The position numbers were made by a program, and so were the translations under genes. A model generated the notes under the pieces. The model was not told where the DNA came from and did no database searches. It was given only the letters and a program-made list of their open reading frames with translations. DNA of 64,000 bases. Source: Apostichopus japonicus. Its lineage: Eukaryota > Echinodermata > Holothuroidea > Aspidochirotida > Stichopodidae. Positions 1-11,134 of the stretch are shown here, piece after piece. Position 1 is the first letter of the stretch; the number at the start of each line of letters is the position of its first letter. The stretch is from the NCBI RefSeq assembly GCF_037975245.1, contig NC_092579.1, positions 23,729,166 to 23,793,165 of the forward strand, read 5' to 3'.

Positions 1-208
1 TTGATTATTCACCATTTTTCCCCTCACAGAAGACTATAAGAGTCGGTCTGCTGCCAGCTATCGACTTTTACGTTTGGACTTACGAAGTTCCCAGGGGAGA
101 GCTTGCTGTATTAGGCTTTGAGAATGGATTGGGTAAGAAGTGTTACGTCTTTGATCTTGCCCGCCCTCGATATTTCTGCAGGATGTTGCAGGATTCGCAG
201 TTACGTAC

Positions 209-564
209 TTAAAGGCATTGAAGACTCACCCCAAACCACGTGCCGCGCTCTGAAAAAGTTCACTTTCCGTTGCTTGCAAATGACGTTTTCTTCTTGTCGC
301 TACAAAATGCAGACAGTAATGAAATGTGATACCTTGTTATCTTTTATCTAGACCTGAGATGTCCACGCTGCTATGTACACTGTGTTGTGGGTATTGACCG
401 TAGCTGTATGTATTGACTGTACACTAGTGTCTAATTACCGACGGTAGCAAGCTGTGTGTGTACTTTCTGGGATCGATTGTGGTGTCTAAGACTTCCTCAT
501 TCGAAACTAGGTCAGATTACCGGCATTAGACGTTTCTTTTTGCGCGAGTCTTCACACCCTTTAA
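209..564 (+). mobile_element. TTAA-bounded MITE, family A copy 1
   Basis: A 356-bp unit bounded by TTAA with imperfect terminal inverted repeats: the left end reads TTAAAGGCATTGAAGACT and the right end, reverse complemented, reads TTAAAGGGTGTGAAGACT. Two further copies lie at 41909-42273 (reverse) and 53939-54300. It encodes no transposase, so it is non-autonomous. TTAA target duplication suggests a Kolobok- or piggyBac-type mobiliser; the superfamily is inference. Confidence 0.8.
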
Positions 565-969
565 AGCTTTCGTTTTTAAAAACAGGTCATGTTTCATTTT
601 AATAATGATGTGGACATGACATCCTGGAAAGTAGACATATATGTGTACAGATAGGGAAAAAGGATTCTTCCTGTAGTTTCGGGAAAATTATTAAACAAAT
701 GTTCATAATAGTCAGTCATTGTTATATTGTGACAACCATAGTCAACAGGTTTCACATGACACCTGCTGCTTTAATAGAGCTCTATGATAGTTAAAACCAA
801 AAGAGAAAGAGGAAGCAACATGATACAGCTGGTGATTTCTTGGGCTTCCTCTGTAGACGATTAATTTTGTCACTTTTTTAAACAGTTAATGTGTTGTGCT
901 TTGATATTTAATATTTCAAAGAATGACTTTCGCCTGATGAAGGTCAATTTCAACAAATTACTGCCGGCT

Positions 970-1640
970 GGATTTCGAGTACCAGTTTTGATTCCTTGCC
1001 ATAGGCAAAAGGAATCTATGCCACTGTGATGGTGTATGGGTGTGTGTGTATGTGTGTGTGTGCGTGCGTGTGTGTGTGTGGCACCTTGGCTGTTAAACAC
1101 TGAAACTCCAAATTAAACTTGAATGAACTTCATACTTGATGTATGGATCCATCTTAGTGATAAAAAGTAACCTATAATTTGTTAGTGAAGATCAGTGATC
1201 ATTTGAGGTCAGGAAAGGTCAAAGTATGAAATCCTTGTCAAAATAATAACTCCTAAATTAAAGGTTTTATTAACCTCATACTAAAGATGTAAACTCATTC
1301 TATTGTTTTCTGTTGAGGTCAACGGTCACTTTAGGTTAACAGAGGCCAAAGTCTCAAAAACCTGGAAACACTCCAACTTCAAAAAGAAAGGTCGGATGAA
1401 TTTCGTACGTGGTATGTGCATCCACCTTAGTAAGTTACAGAAACCTGTTGTTTTCTGTGGAGTTCAAAGACATTTAAGGTCAGCAGAGGTCAAAGTCTGC
1501 AACTACAAAGCTACAAGTTAGGTGAAAGTTCATACTTTGGATGTGAATCAACCTTAGTGAGTGCAAGAAACCCTGTTGTTTTTGCTGGGGTATGTCCAAG
1601 GTAGTTTGAGGTCAAGAAAAAGTATGAACACTTTGTTAAC
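970..1640 (+). repeat. Dispersed repeat with internal ~125-bp tandem units
   Basis: A block opening with a palindromic motif (TTCCTTGCC...GGCAAAAGGAA), then a TG microsatellite, then about four diverged units sharing GAGGTCA...GAGGTCAAAGTC-type words and 'aaacctgttgttttctg'. A related block in opposite orientation lies at 51180-51530, sharing the palindrome, the TG/CA run and the AGGTCAAAGTCT words. This identifies a dispersed repeat family of unknown class. Confidence 0.6.
1027..1080. repeat. TG microsatellite
   Basis: An impure (TG)n run interrupted by TA and CG steps, inside the dispersed repeat at 970-1640. The open reading frame on the minus strand across it is a Thr/His shadow of the repeat. 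Confidence 0.9.
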
Positions 1641-2154
1641 AGGTCCACACGAGTTTGAGAACCTTCATGATTGTGAGAATTAAGCAATGGTCAAAACTTG
1701 AAAATCTCGTCCGAATTGTGACATTAAATTTTCTCATGCGGAAATGTTGCAAAGAAGTACCGAGATGATTGGTCGTTGGTTGTCGTTTTCAAGAATTAGT
1801 ATTTGAACGCTTATACATGTTTATCTTAAACGGCTTGGATTACGGCATGACATAGACACCTGGAGAACTACCCTCAGAACGGTCATACTACAGTAGTCAA
1901 CAAAGTTAGAAGAAAAGAGATCAAAAAGTCTTAAAACACATCTCTAAGGAAACACTTCATAATTGATTTCAACAGTTGTTACTATTTTGTCTACTACTTT
2001 AACTTGAAAAGCATTTTTTTTATTGTTATTTGAGTTTTATTTTATGGATGGAGCAGAGTTTTAACTATATTTGATTTGAATCGAAAGGTCTGACATTGCC
2101 ACGGACAGGCATTTGTAAATGTTCGAATACCTTAATAATACAAACTATTCTCAT

Positions 2155-2440
2155 TTAGTATAATATTTCATTTCATTTCATTTATTTTTGTTCACAACAT
2201 AAGTATGACATATAACAAAGAAGGAGATAACAAACAAAACTTGTGAAAGGAAGTGTACTAAAAACCCTATAGGGCTCGTCTGGTAGTGACACTCCCTGAT
2301 AAAAATACAGAACTTTACAATTAGAAAAGAGAACCAAAAAAACAAACAGAACCACCCCTTCCTCTCCCTTCCCGCACCTACCCCCCTCCCTCCCCATAAT
2401 ATTTGCACATTAAATCCAAACCGAGATTTTGGTTGCATAA
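2155..2440. repeat. Dispersed repeat with short tandem tail, copy 1
   Basis: Begins with (ATTTC)n and continues with words shared, in the same order, with 4376-4620: a tgaaaggaagt word, then actccctga followed by an A-rich stretch, then a C-rich stretch. On the minus strand this resembles a retroelement 3' end with a short simple-repeat tail. No coding sequence is recognised. Confidence 0.5.
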
Positions 2441-3726
2441 ATTACAATCGCTGCTGTACCACATAGCGGCTCGCTATAAATATTCTTGAAGTGCCGACAA
2501 ATGGTACGGTATTGAGCATGTCAGCATGCATATAGCCACGTGTCCTATTACTATTACTACAAAAAATCCTTAAGTTTGAGATTATCTGGTCATCAGCATC
2601 CTTCCCAGACACAGGCAACTCATGCAAGATGCTGAATGCAATGCTGTGGAAGATTCCTTCGTCAATGTTATCACCACAATCGGGAACTATCTGTTCCGGA
2701 AAAATCCATACATAAGAGAAAAAAATATTTTGACAAATGTGGCTTTCATAATTAAATCAGTGCTACCATTTGATAACCAGCTAGCTGTGTTAAACAATGT
2801 TGAATGGATGCTTGGTGGTGTCAGTGATGCTCATTTAATGCAGCCGTTTCAAAAAGAGGAACCCCATAATAATTTAGCATCACCAGTAAAACGTAACAAC
2901 TTTAAGCCCACGTTCTCATATTTAACATAGGCTAAGCCTTTGTACATCTACTATGTTAAGTGTTTGCTGTAGGGGGTAGATGAAGGGTCCATATTTGGTC
3001 TGGTAAAGTAACAAATAATGTTAATATAATGAACATCTGTCGGGACATGAATGCCACAGGGCAAATGCTATCAAACGTCATTGCTAGCAGCTGCTGCAGG
3101 ATTTATCCTATACGTAAGGTTTCTGTTTAGCATTCTTGTCTTTTGGATGTCGGGGGTTCTTTATGCAGTGTTTTTTTCATTAGAATTTATTCAGTTCCAT
3201 CTTTCAGAAAAATTGATGTATTTTTGTTGTTGTAGGCCTAACCTGAATTTAAGATATTTGTAAAACAGACATGATATAATTGACAGGTTATAAGAATCTT
3301 TGGTGACACTGACATAACAAAAACCAAATAAAGAATAGACTTTGTGCTCGTGCAATTGCACGGTGGGAAAGTAACCACAAAAAGTAACCACCTACGTGGT
3401 AAAGTAACCACCTAGGAAAGTAACCAGCAGCTTGAATGTTTGTCAGCCTCTTGGTAAGGTTTCATATTAATTGCTTACTGTATAACCCTCACACACCCCC
3501 CTCCTCCCCCCCCCCCATTTGTTTCTTTTTTTATTTTGGTAAAAGGTGTAATTCTCTACTTAATCCAAGTTTAAAAATTATGGAAAGTAGATTCTTCTTT
3601 ATACAAAGTAATTCTGGGTCCCTATACATGACTGAAGAGAAAAATACCATAGAAATGGGGGAGGAAATATATGGTAAAAATAAAATAATTTATATTTAAT
3701 TTATATAACTTTTATTTTTCATAAAG

Positions 3727-3926
3727 TAAACAAAGATGGAGTTTTCTCAAGCCAGAGGGATGAATTCATGGTGTGCTACGTTTCCAGCAGTATAACAGGG
3801 CACACCAGCATAAATATGACATCAGCAAGTGGACCTAACATCTGGGTACCAACCAGCAACCTTTATGACCAGTACATCAAATTTTACTACCAAGAACTAT
3901 CTTACATATCTGGCATCAAAACAGCG
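3727..3926 (+). CDS. Polycystin-like gene exon 1 of those seen: start of F5/8C domain
   Basis: Residues 1-66. The acceptor ends in cataaag; the exon enters with 2 bases of a split codon and leaves in phase 0 at GCG|GTAAGT. The end of the exon ([11 protein letters not shown]...ISGIKTA) fits the discoidin-fold pattern that precedes the W-V-x-x-F strand. Confidence 0.75.
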
Positions 3927-6900
3927 GTAAGTTATATCGTAATCAGCACCTGTTTTTTTTGTACGTTTTTATGATATTGCTAGTAATTTCAAAATAGATG
4001 CAACTTGCAAGGCCTGGGAAGTGCCATTTCCAGCGATCTGGGAGGCATTGTCGGCCAAAGTTTTCTTGAACGCTTCTCGCAAACTCATGGCGGCACTACG
4101 CTTAGATAGTTTCCAATGCCCAATCTACGGCTCTGATAATTTGCCTGCATTTTCGCCCCTCCCTTGGCAAATTCCTTGCTACGCGCCTGTAACAAATACG
4201 ATGGCATGTTTCTTATAATAAACCTGCTTTTTATTCAATGAAAAAATAAGATCTCTGAAACAATAATCTGTTACACTACTCTGCAAAATATTGCATCAAT
4301 GATGAACTAATTAAAATGCAGACTCAACAAGTGAAAGAGTGGACTGTTACATGAAATGTGTGGGACACGAAAATGTCCATATTCATTCATTCATTACATT
4401 CATTCGTTCATTTATCACTTGTAGAGTACAAAGAGTAAGTATAAGAGGTATACAAAATATATATATAAGTGAAAGGAAGTAAAACTAAAATCCCTTGTGT
4501 GCTTATTACAACTAGAATACTCCCTGAATGACAAACACAAAAAGAAAAGAAGGGCTAAAGAAACTCCACAAAAATGATAAACCCATAAACAACCTTCCCA
4601 ACCCCACCCCCAGACACATATGCATGTAATGGGTTCAGTTACAAGAACGTATTGAAATGACAGGTTGACTACTAGGCAGGGTTGGCCGGTTTTTACCGGG
4701 CGGTTTTTACCGGGAGGTTTTTCCCACCTATAAGTGGGAAAAACTGGGAAAAACCTCAAATTATATAGAATTCCTAAAAATTCACGTGGAACTTGTGGAG
4801 GAGCATAGAAACTTCAAGAAAATGGCATCTTATGGTAGGGGGTTGGGTTACATCCAAAGAACAACCATGATCTATAACTTTGTGAGTTTAATGATTAGAC
4901 TATTATAAATAATTCAAATAAATAATATATTGGATGCTCAAATCAAACAACTTTATTTTCCTATCGAGATGCAGAATTCCATAAACTAGAGAATGGACAA
5001 GTATCAAACTGTTGGTGCCTCCTAGGGCTATGGTTCGTCATATTATACATGTCACATTGTCTTGTAACATATATAATGCAACACCATCACAAAAACATGG
5101 AAAGTGAGCAAACATATTCACAGTGTAACTTTTACAACTCGCTCGCCAAGAAGATCTCTCAAGTAACAATGAAAACTACATAGAGTGTACTCTGTTAAAT
5201 TCTTGCAAACTACAGTATGAACTATGAACATGTTTTTGTGTCTTAAAATATAAGTTACATGAAACTAAAAAATACCTGTATAGTGTTCAATGTGTGAAAG
5301 GCTCGATAGGGCCATTGTGCGTTTAATACTTTAATTGGGCCCATGTGCCTTACATAGTTTCAAAGCAGTTTCTATTGAGCCCCCTGGATTGAAGTTCACC
5401 TCAATAGACTGTTGCCTACTGTATTAATTGAATGAACTGTCTGAGCACATAATAGGCCTGAAGAATATAGGAGGGGTGAGTGTCCCAGTGTAGACCTATA
5501 ATGGTTTGGGCAATAGGCAATGCATACTGCTAAAAAGATCGTGACAGAATAACTATACATGTGCAATATGAAAAATACTCTTTTTTCCACAAAAAGTAGA
5601 ATTGGGTTGTGATAAAATAGCTCAAAATGAAGCTAAGAAACTCCCATATTCAATAACATATGCCTGTCATGAAACAATATCGTGCCTACTGATGACCCAG
5701 CATATTACGGACAAGTAATAATAGTTTTTGAGACGGAGGCGGTTTTTACCGGTATTTACCAGTTTTTCCCGGTTTTTACCTGGTTTTTACAGCTTAGTGG
5801 GAAAAACAGGTTTTTCCCGGGAAAATGCCAACCCTGCTACTAGGATTGGCCAAATGGTTGTCACCATCGACATTTGGTTGTTGGACATACCATATCATGT
5901 GTTAATTAATATCACATGATTTGGTACTAATAAAAGATTAAAGTAATTTAATATAAAATATTAAAAGTGTTTCACTAGTTTAAATTCTTCTATTTTTGGA
6001 TGAGTAGTTGGTGATGGATACTAGAGGATGCATTTCATGCATTTATTTCTCATTTTTATTTGTTTTTGAAACTTTCACTGTATTTGACAGGGTCACCCTG
6101 AATTGGAACAATGGGTGGAGGAATTTAAGCTGTACTATCACATCAGATGGGGCATCTGGAAGCCTTTGCTGAAACTGGATGGATCAGATGTGAGTCCCTC
6201 ATTTATACATAGAGAACTGGATGGATGTGATGTGATGGAATACATACATAAACATTGGGAATTGGATGGGTTTGATGTAATGCATATATATATATATATA
6301 TTTATATGTTGAGACTAGTGGAACACCAGAGTTGTTACTCATTTTCACGCGTTGAGTGATCATCAGACAACTGATAGCTTCAAGTTATACTCCTGGAATA
6401 TACAGACTCATCGTCGGGATTACCAGGGATTATAGGATTATTGGTGTATTGTTCCTTTGTCGGTGTCTGCTCCTTTGTCGGCGTCATTTGCGGTGTTCGG
6501 TGGTTGGGTGTATTGCCTTTTCTTCGATGTTCTCTCCTTTGTCGGTGTTCAGTTGGCAGGGTTATCTGTTGTGTATGGTTCCTTTGTCGGTGTTTGGTGG
6601 TTGGGCTGGAGTTGTTTATGTAGAACTTGTTTTCGTGGCGGCACTTCGATATGAGTTCCGGGCGTTTGTTCAGGAGGGTCTGTATGTCTGCATTGATGAT
6701 GCTGAGTTTTTCTGTCAGACAGAGCTTGCATTGCTTTGACTCGTTGCTGTAGGCTTTTGCTCTGCTGGCGATCGACCAGTTGATGGTGAATGGCTTGTTG
6801 TTCTGCTTCAGCTGCCAGATGTGCTTTGAGAGTTCTGTTGCGTTTTGGTGTTTTTGGTGGTTGAAAGACATCTTGTGGTTGCCATATCTAAGCTTGAAAG

Positions 6901-8549
6901 GGGGTTCCGTTGGACCTATGTAAGTCTTGCAGTTGTCGGTGGCTTTCACTTTGGCCTTGTATATGATGTTTGATGCCTGGCAGTTTCCATTTAGTGGGCA
7001 TGTGTCCTTTTGTCGGCAGTTGCAAGCTTCCTTTTCTTTCGTTGTGTGAGTGGTTGATATGCGTTTGTTGTGTCCTTTGATGATGTTAGGCATGATGTTA
7101 GGCGATGATGTTAGGCGATGTTAGGCATGCAGCTGTAACTGACTTTCACAGTGTTTCTGTTGAATATCTTGTGGAGTTTTGATGTCTTCGGAAAGTGTTT
7201 GTTGATATTTTCAGGAAAGTGCCTCCTATGTTCGTGGCTACGTTGCTGCTGAAAGGGGGATTGAACCAGATGATGTTGCGCCTTCTGTTACGGTTGTACT
7301 TGGTTGGTTGGTTAGCGATGTATGAGAGGCCCTCAGTGTAGTTACTTGACTTGAGTGCTTCCTCGTAGGCTGGTGCGGCTTTCTTGAAGATCTCCTCGTG
7401 TTGGGAGATGGCAGAGATGCGTCTGCTAATCGAGGCTGGTAGGGACCTGGTGATGCTGGGTGGGTGGTTGTATTGTCTGTGGATGTACAGTGGGTGGTCG
7501 TCGGGCTTCCTGTAAGGGTAGTGTTTTCCGGTGTTGAGGTTGAAAGTTACATCGAGGAAGTTGGTAATCTTTAGGTTGCAGTTGATGGTGATGTTGAGCC
7601 CTAGTTCTTTGAATAAGTTGATCAGGTGTTTTCTTATCCGGTCTGCTTTGCTTCCGCTGGTGTTTTTAAAGACTGTTAGGCCGTCGTCGTTGTATAGACT
7701 GATGTATTCCTTCCCATATTCTTTCGCTAGGGTGTTTAGGATGTAGAGTCCTATGAGCTCGCATACCTCGGCCCCATCGTAGCTACCCATGGTGACATCA
7801 AAGAGGTCGTTGTGTCCTTTCTTCATCCAAGGTGTACCATTATCGAACAGGAGTGACTTCCTGGAGTGCATGATGATCTGGATGTCTTGGTTGGAGATGT
7901 AGGTGTGCTCTTTAGCCATAGCTATAACTTTTTCCAGTAGGCTTCTTGTTATGGAAGGGTAGAACTCAACAATGTCAAAGCTGATGAATGTGTGTTTGTC
8001 TTTGTTTTGTATGTTCTTGAACCATTCAATGACGGATCTGTGCTCCTCCATTGGTTGACCTTCGTGGCGGTCCCTACGGCGCTGTTTATCCAGTCTAAGA
8101 TGACCTTGCTTCCCTTGCTGACCTTGAGTCCCGCTTCGCTCTTTGCCGGGTTAATGAGCCTGCATGGGAGGTTGTTCTCGAAGTTGTCCTTGTGGTCTTT
8201 CAGGGTGATGAAGGCTTGCTTGGTGGCCATGGATTCCATGCGGTTGTCGATCTCTAGTTTCTCGGCTATGGTTTTTGCTTCAGCGTTGATTCTGTTGACA
8301 GATGCCATGGTGGTCGTCTGGTAATTTTTTGTGATGTGTTGCCTGAGGAGTTTATCGTGTAGTTGGGTGTCTGTCTCGTACAGGTTTCTGGTTTTGGTCG
8401 GCCGGGATGAGCAGTTTGGTGGATTGCTAATCCTGCTGACGTCTTTTCTGAGTGAGTCCTGGAATTGGTTGTTGACTTTCTTGAATTTTACGGTCTCGAT
8501 CATTCGGAGCAAGTCGTCATCGAACGGATTCAGTTCTTCGATATATATT

Positions 8550-8583
<34 letters not shown>

Positions 8584-11101
8584 TATATAGGAATAACGGA
8601 AAAACTGTTAAATAACTATGCTGCATTTAGAGAAAGGCTGGATCTCGAGTGAGATACAATAATTAAATTAGGTAAGTGATTGGAAGTAAAACAGCCAATG
8701 TTTGGTTATTCCAGAGCTTTCGAGCAAAACAGGCTCTTCTTCAGTGCAGGAGTAGCAGGAATTGAGAGCAGAAGTTTTAGAAAAATCGGACTATTTTAAT
8801 CCGTGTCGGATTATTTTAATCCGATTCCGTCGTAATTGCAAAGGAATTGTTTTGGGTTTATCTGGGACGGCAAATCGTTTCTGATGTTTAAACCGAATAT
8901 TGCCGTGGTTTTTAGGTTTAGTTCCCAGAAATTTTCTTTGCCTTTCCTAGATTTATCTGTCCACGAATCGTTCTGGTCAATGGCAATAACACGCAAATTC
9001 TCAATTGAATGATTTTGGAGATTGAAGTGATTTGCAACAGGTTGGTTGATCTTTTTGGTTTTGATCGCCAATCTATGTTGTGTCATTCTCATTCTTAGAG
9101 TGTTTTTTGACTCTCCAATGTATTGTAAGTTGCAAATATTGCAGTAGACGAGGTAAATGACATTTTTGGATGGGCAGTTTATTTTATGCCGAATTTGGAA
9201 CGTGCGTTTGGTTGCTCTGAAAGGCCCTAGTCGAATCGACAAGTTAGCACGTTTTGCAATTTTGTGGACAGGGCGATGATCCTGTAGTTTCTGTTTTGTT
9301 TTCCCCTAATGGGGTGTCATCCTGAAAGGATGCCCGAACTAAAATATCCCGTAGGTTACTGGGTCTTTTAAAAGCGATGACAGGTAGTTCTGAGAAAACT
9401 GATTTCAGGCGTTCGGTGCCTTGAAGTAGGTGAAAATTCTTCTGAATGATATTAGCCAGTGGTGGGAGACCAGGGTGGAATTCAGTAACCAATGGAACCC
9501 TTTTGGAACTGGATTGACGAGTTTTGTACGTCAATGTTTCGGTAAGGGTTGCTTTTAGCCTTTTTGATGGCATTTTCAATAGTACCCCAAAAATACTGTC
9601 TGTTTAGGAGGTGTTGTGACAGTTCTTTAGTGTGGGAATCAAAGTTGACTTCAGAGGAGCAAATGTGTCCAATGCGCAATGCTTTTGACTGTACGGAATA
9701 TTTCTGGTACATTGACGTGGATGGCAACTGCTTGGTAAAAGGTAGTTGTGCTTGTTCGTGGGTTTATTGAACAAGTCTGTTTTGAGTGAACCATTTTGTA
9801 GGGTCACAGGGGTGTCCAGGAAGTGAACGCCATGTCCAGAAAAATCTGCAGTAAAATTGATAGTGTGATGAAACAAGTTTATATCATCAATGAAGAGTTT
9901 TAGATTTGCCTCACCATGGGTCCATATCATGAAGATATCGTCAATGAAACGTAACTATGTGTGTGGTTTCAAGTTTTGAAGTTTTGAGATAGAAATTCTT
10001 TCTCAAGGTTTCCCTTAAAGATGTTGGCAAAAGATGGTGTCATTTTGGTACCCATTGCGGTGCCATGAATTTGGAGGTATTGTTTGTTGCCAAATACCAG
10101 ATTATTGCTGGTCAAGATTAGTTGCATCAGTTTTACCACGGTTTGGTTTGAATGCTTTTGTGCAGGCCGAAATGCCCTCTTCGTTAGGGATATTTGTGTA
10201 TAATTAAAACACATCCAAGGTATCTAACAGAGTAACAGATTAACAGAGAGATGGGAAGATTTTTAATTTCCCCAATTTTCCGTATGAAATCCGTAGTGTC
10301 CTGCACATAGGCCGAAACAAGAGGCTGGATGAGAATCCACGAATTTGGAAATTTTTTCAGTCGCTGTACCATTTCCCAATATTATGGGCCTCCCAGGATT
10401 GTCTTCTTTGTGAATTTTGGGCAGAAAATAAAAGCAGGCAGGTTTTGGGTCGTTTTCAAGGAGGTTTTGGCCTAAACTTGCGGTCAATGGAACCGTTAGA
10501 CTCTTTTGGGTGACTCTTTTCACGTTTTGTGTGATTTCTTGAGTCGGATCAGAATCCAGGAGTTTGTAGTGTTAAGGGTTGCCGAGTAGTCTGTTGCTTC
10601 CTCTCTGTAGAATTGTTTGCCCATAGCGACAATTGCAGAACCCTCGTCAGCTGGCTTGATGACAATGTCATCGGGCTTCAGGAGTTCATTGATACCCTGT
10701 CTCTCAGTTTTGTTGAGATTTTTGCGCAAGTCTGGGGCAGAGGTCTGTGTTTTTACATCCTCTTCAATTGCCGAAATAAATGATTCAACAGGCGCACAAT
10801 GGGCCTTGGGCGGATTCCACAAGCTTTTTGGCTTAAAATTGGAATGCAAGTCGTTGGTTTGTTGCGTGGTGTTATTGCCATTTCCGTCTGCAAAATATTC
10901 ACGGAGACGTAAGCGTCAATAGAACATATTTAGGTCAGGAGAAAGTTTCTGAGCGTTAACTTGCCGTGGTTTAGGGCAAAAATTTAGACCTTTGGAGAGT
11001 AGGTTTGTTCTCATGCATGTATATATATATATATATATAAAAAATGGAGAAAAAAAGGATACTTTCATTTCCAACTTATTACTTAGAACGTATATATATA
11101 G

Positions 11102-11134
<33 letters not shown>

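Larger units (their letters stand above)
1..3726. other. Upstream stretch without a recognised exon
   Basis: No exon with family similarity was found here. It may be intron or 5' flank of the polycystin gene. It contains a MITE at 209-564, a direct-repeat block at about 970-1640 with a TG microsatellite, an A/T-rich block with a retroelement-like tail at 2155-2440, and C-runs near 3490-3520. The open frame at 2622-2930 has no recognisable domain and is not called. The first exon I recognise enters with two bases of a split codon, so at least one coding exon must lie here unrecognised or further upstream. Confidence 0.5.
3927..6090. other. Intron 1: dispersed repeat and hAT element
   Basis: Holds a (CATT)n-tailed dispersed repeat at 4376-4620 and a complete non-autonomous hAT element at 4677-5836. 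Nothing else was recognised in the remainder. Confidence 0.7.
6310..8536 (-). mobile_element. Penelope-like element 1, 5'-truncated and frameshifted
   Basis: On the minus strand the order is: a conserved pre-RT region (8535-8050, with AFITLKDHK and [10 protein letters not shown] motifs), reverse transcriptase (8051-7146), then a Cys-rich C-terminal part with a GIY-YIG-like core (7093-6380; IIYKAKV ... TYIG). The element ends next to (TA)n tracts at 6284-6308 and 8540-8589. A hammerhead-like motif sits 3' of the frame at 6331-6371. It belongs to a different PLE branch from the two elements beside it, as the RT motif is YNDD and the conserved block [18 protein letters not shown] is not shared with them. 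Confidence 0.85.
8700..11016 (-). mobile_element. Penelope-like element 2, near full length but decayed
   Basis: Minus strand. N-terminal region from about 10990 ([11 protein letters not shown]...), in-frame stop near 10912, then [10 protein letters not shown] motifs ([27 protein letters not shown]) spread over several frames, then GIY-YIG (VIYLVYC...YIGES) at 9242-8811. The 5' end abuts (TA)n at 11018-11040. A hammerhead-like motif lies at 8718-8744, 3' of the frame. Confidence 0.88.

Noticed and set aside
118-351. Small frame similar in peptide sequence to one at 53806-54162
   Set aside because: Similarity is due to the shared MITE at 209-564 and 53939-54300; nothing outside the element is conserved.
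2622-2930. 102-residue open frame upstream of the first recognised exon
   Set aside because: No domain, no splice signals that join it to exon 1 in phase with family similarity; kept only as an uncertain stretch.
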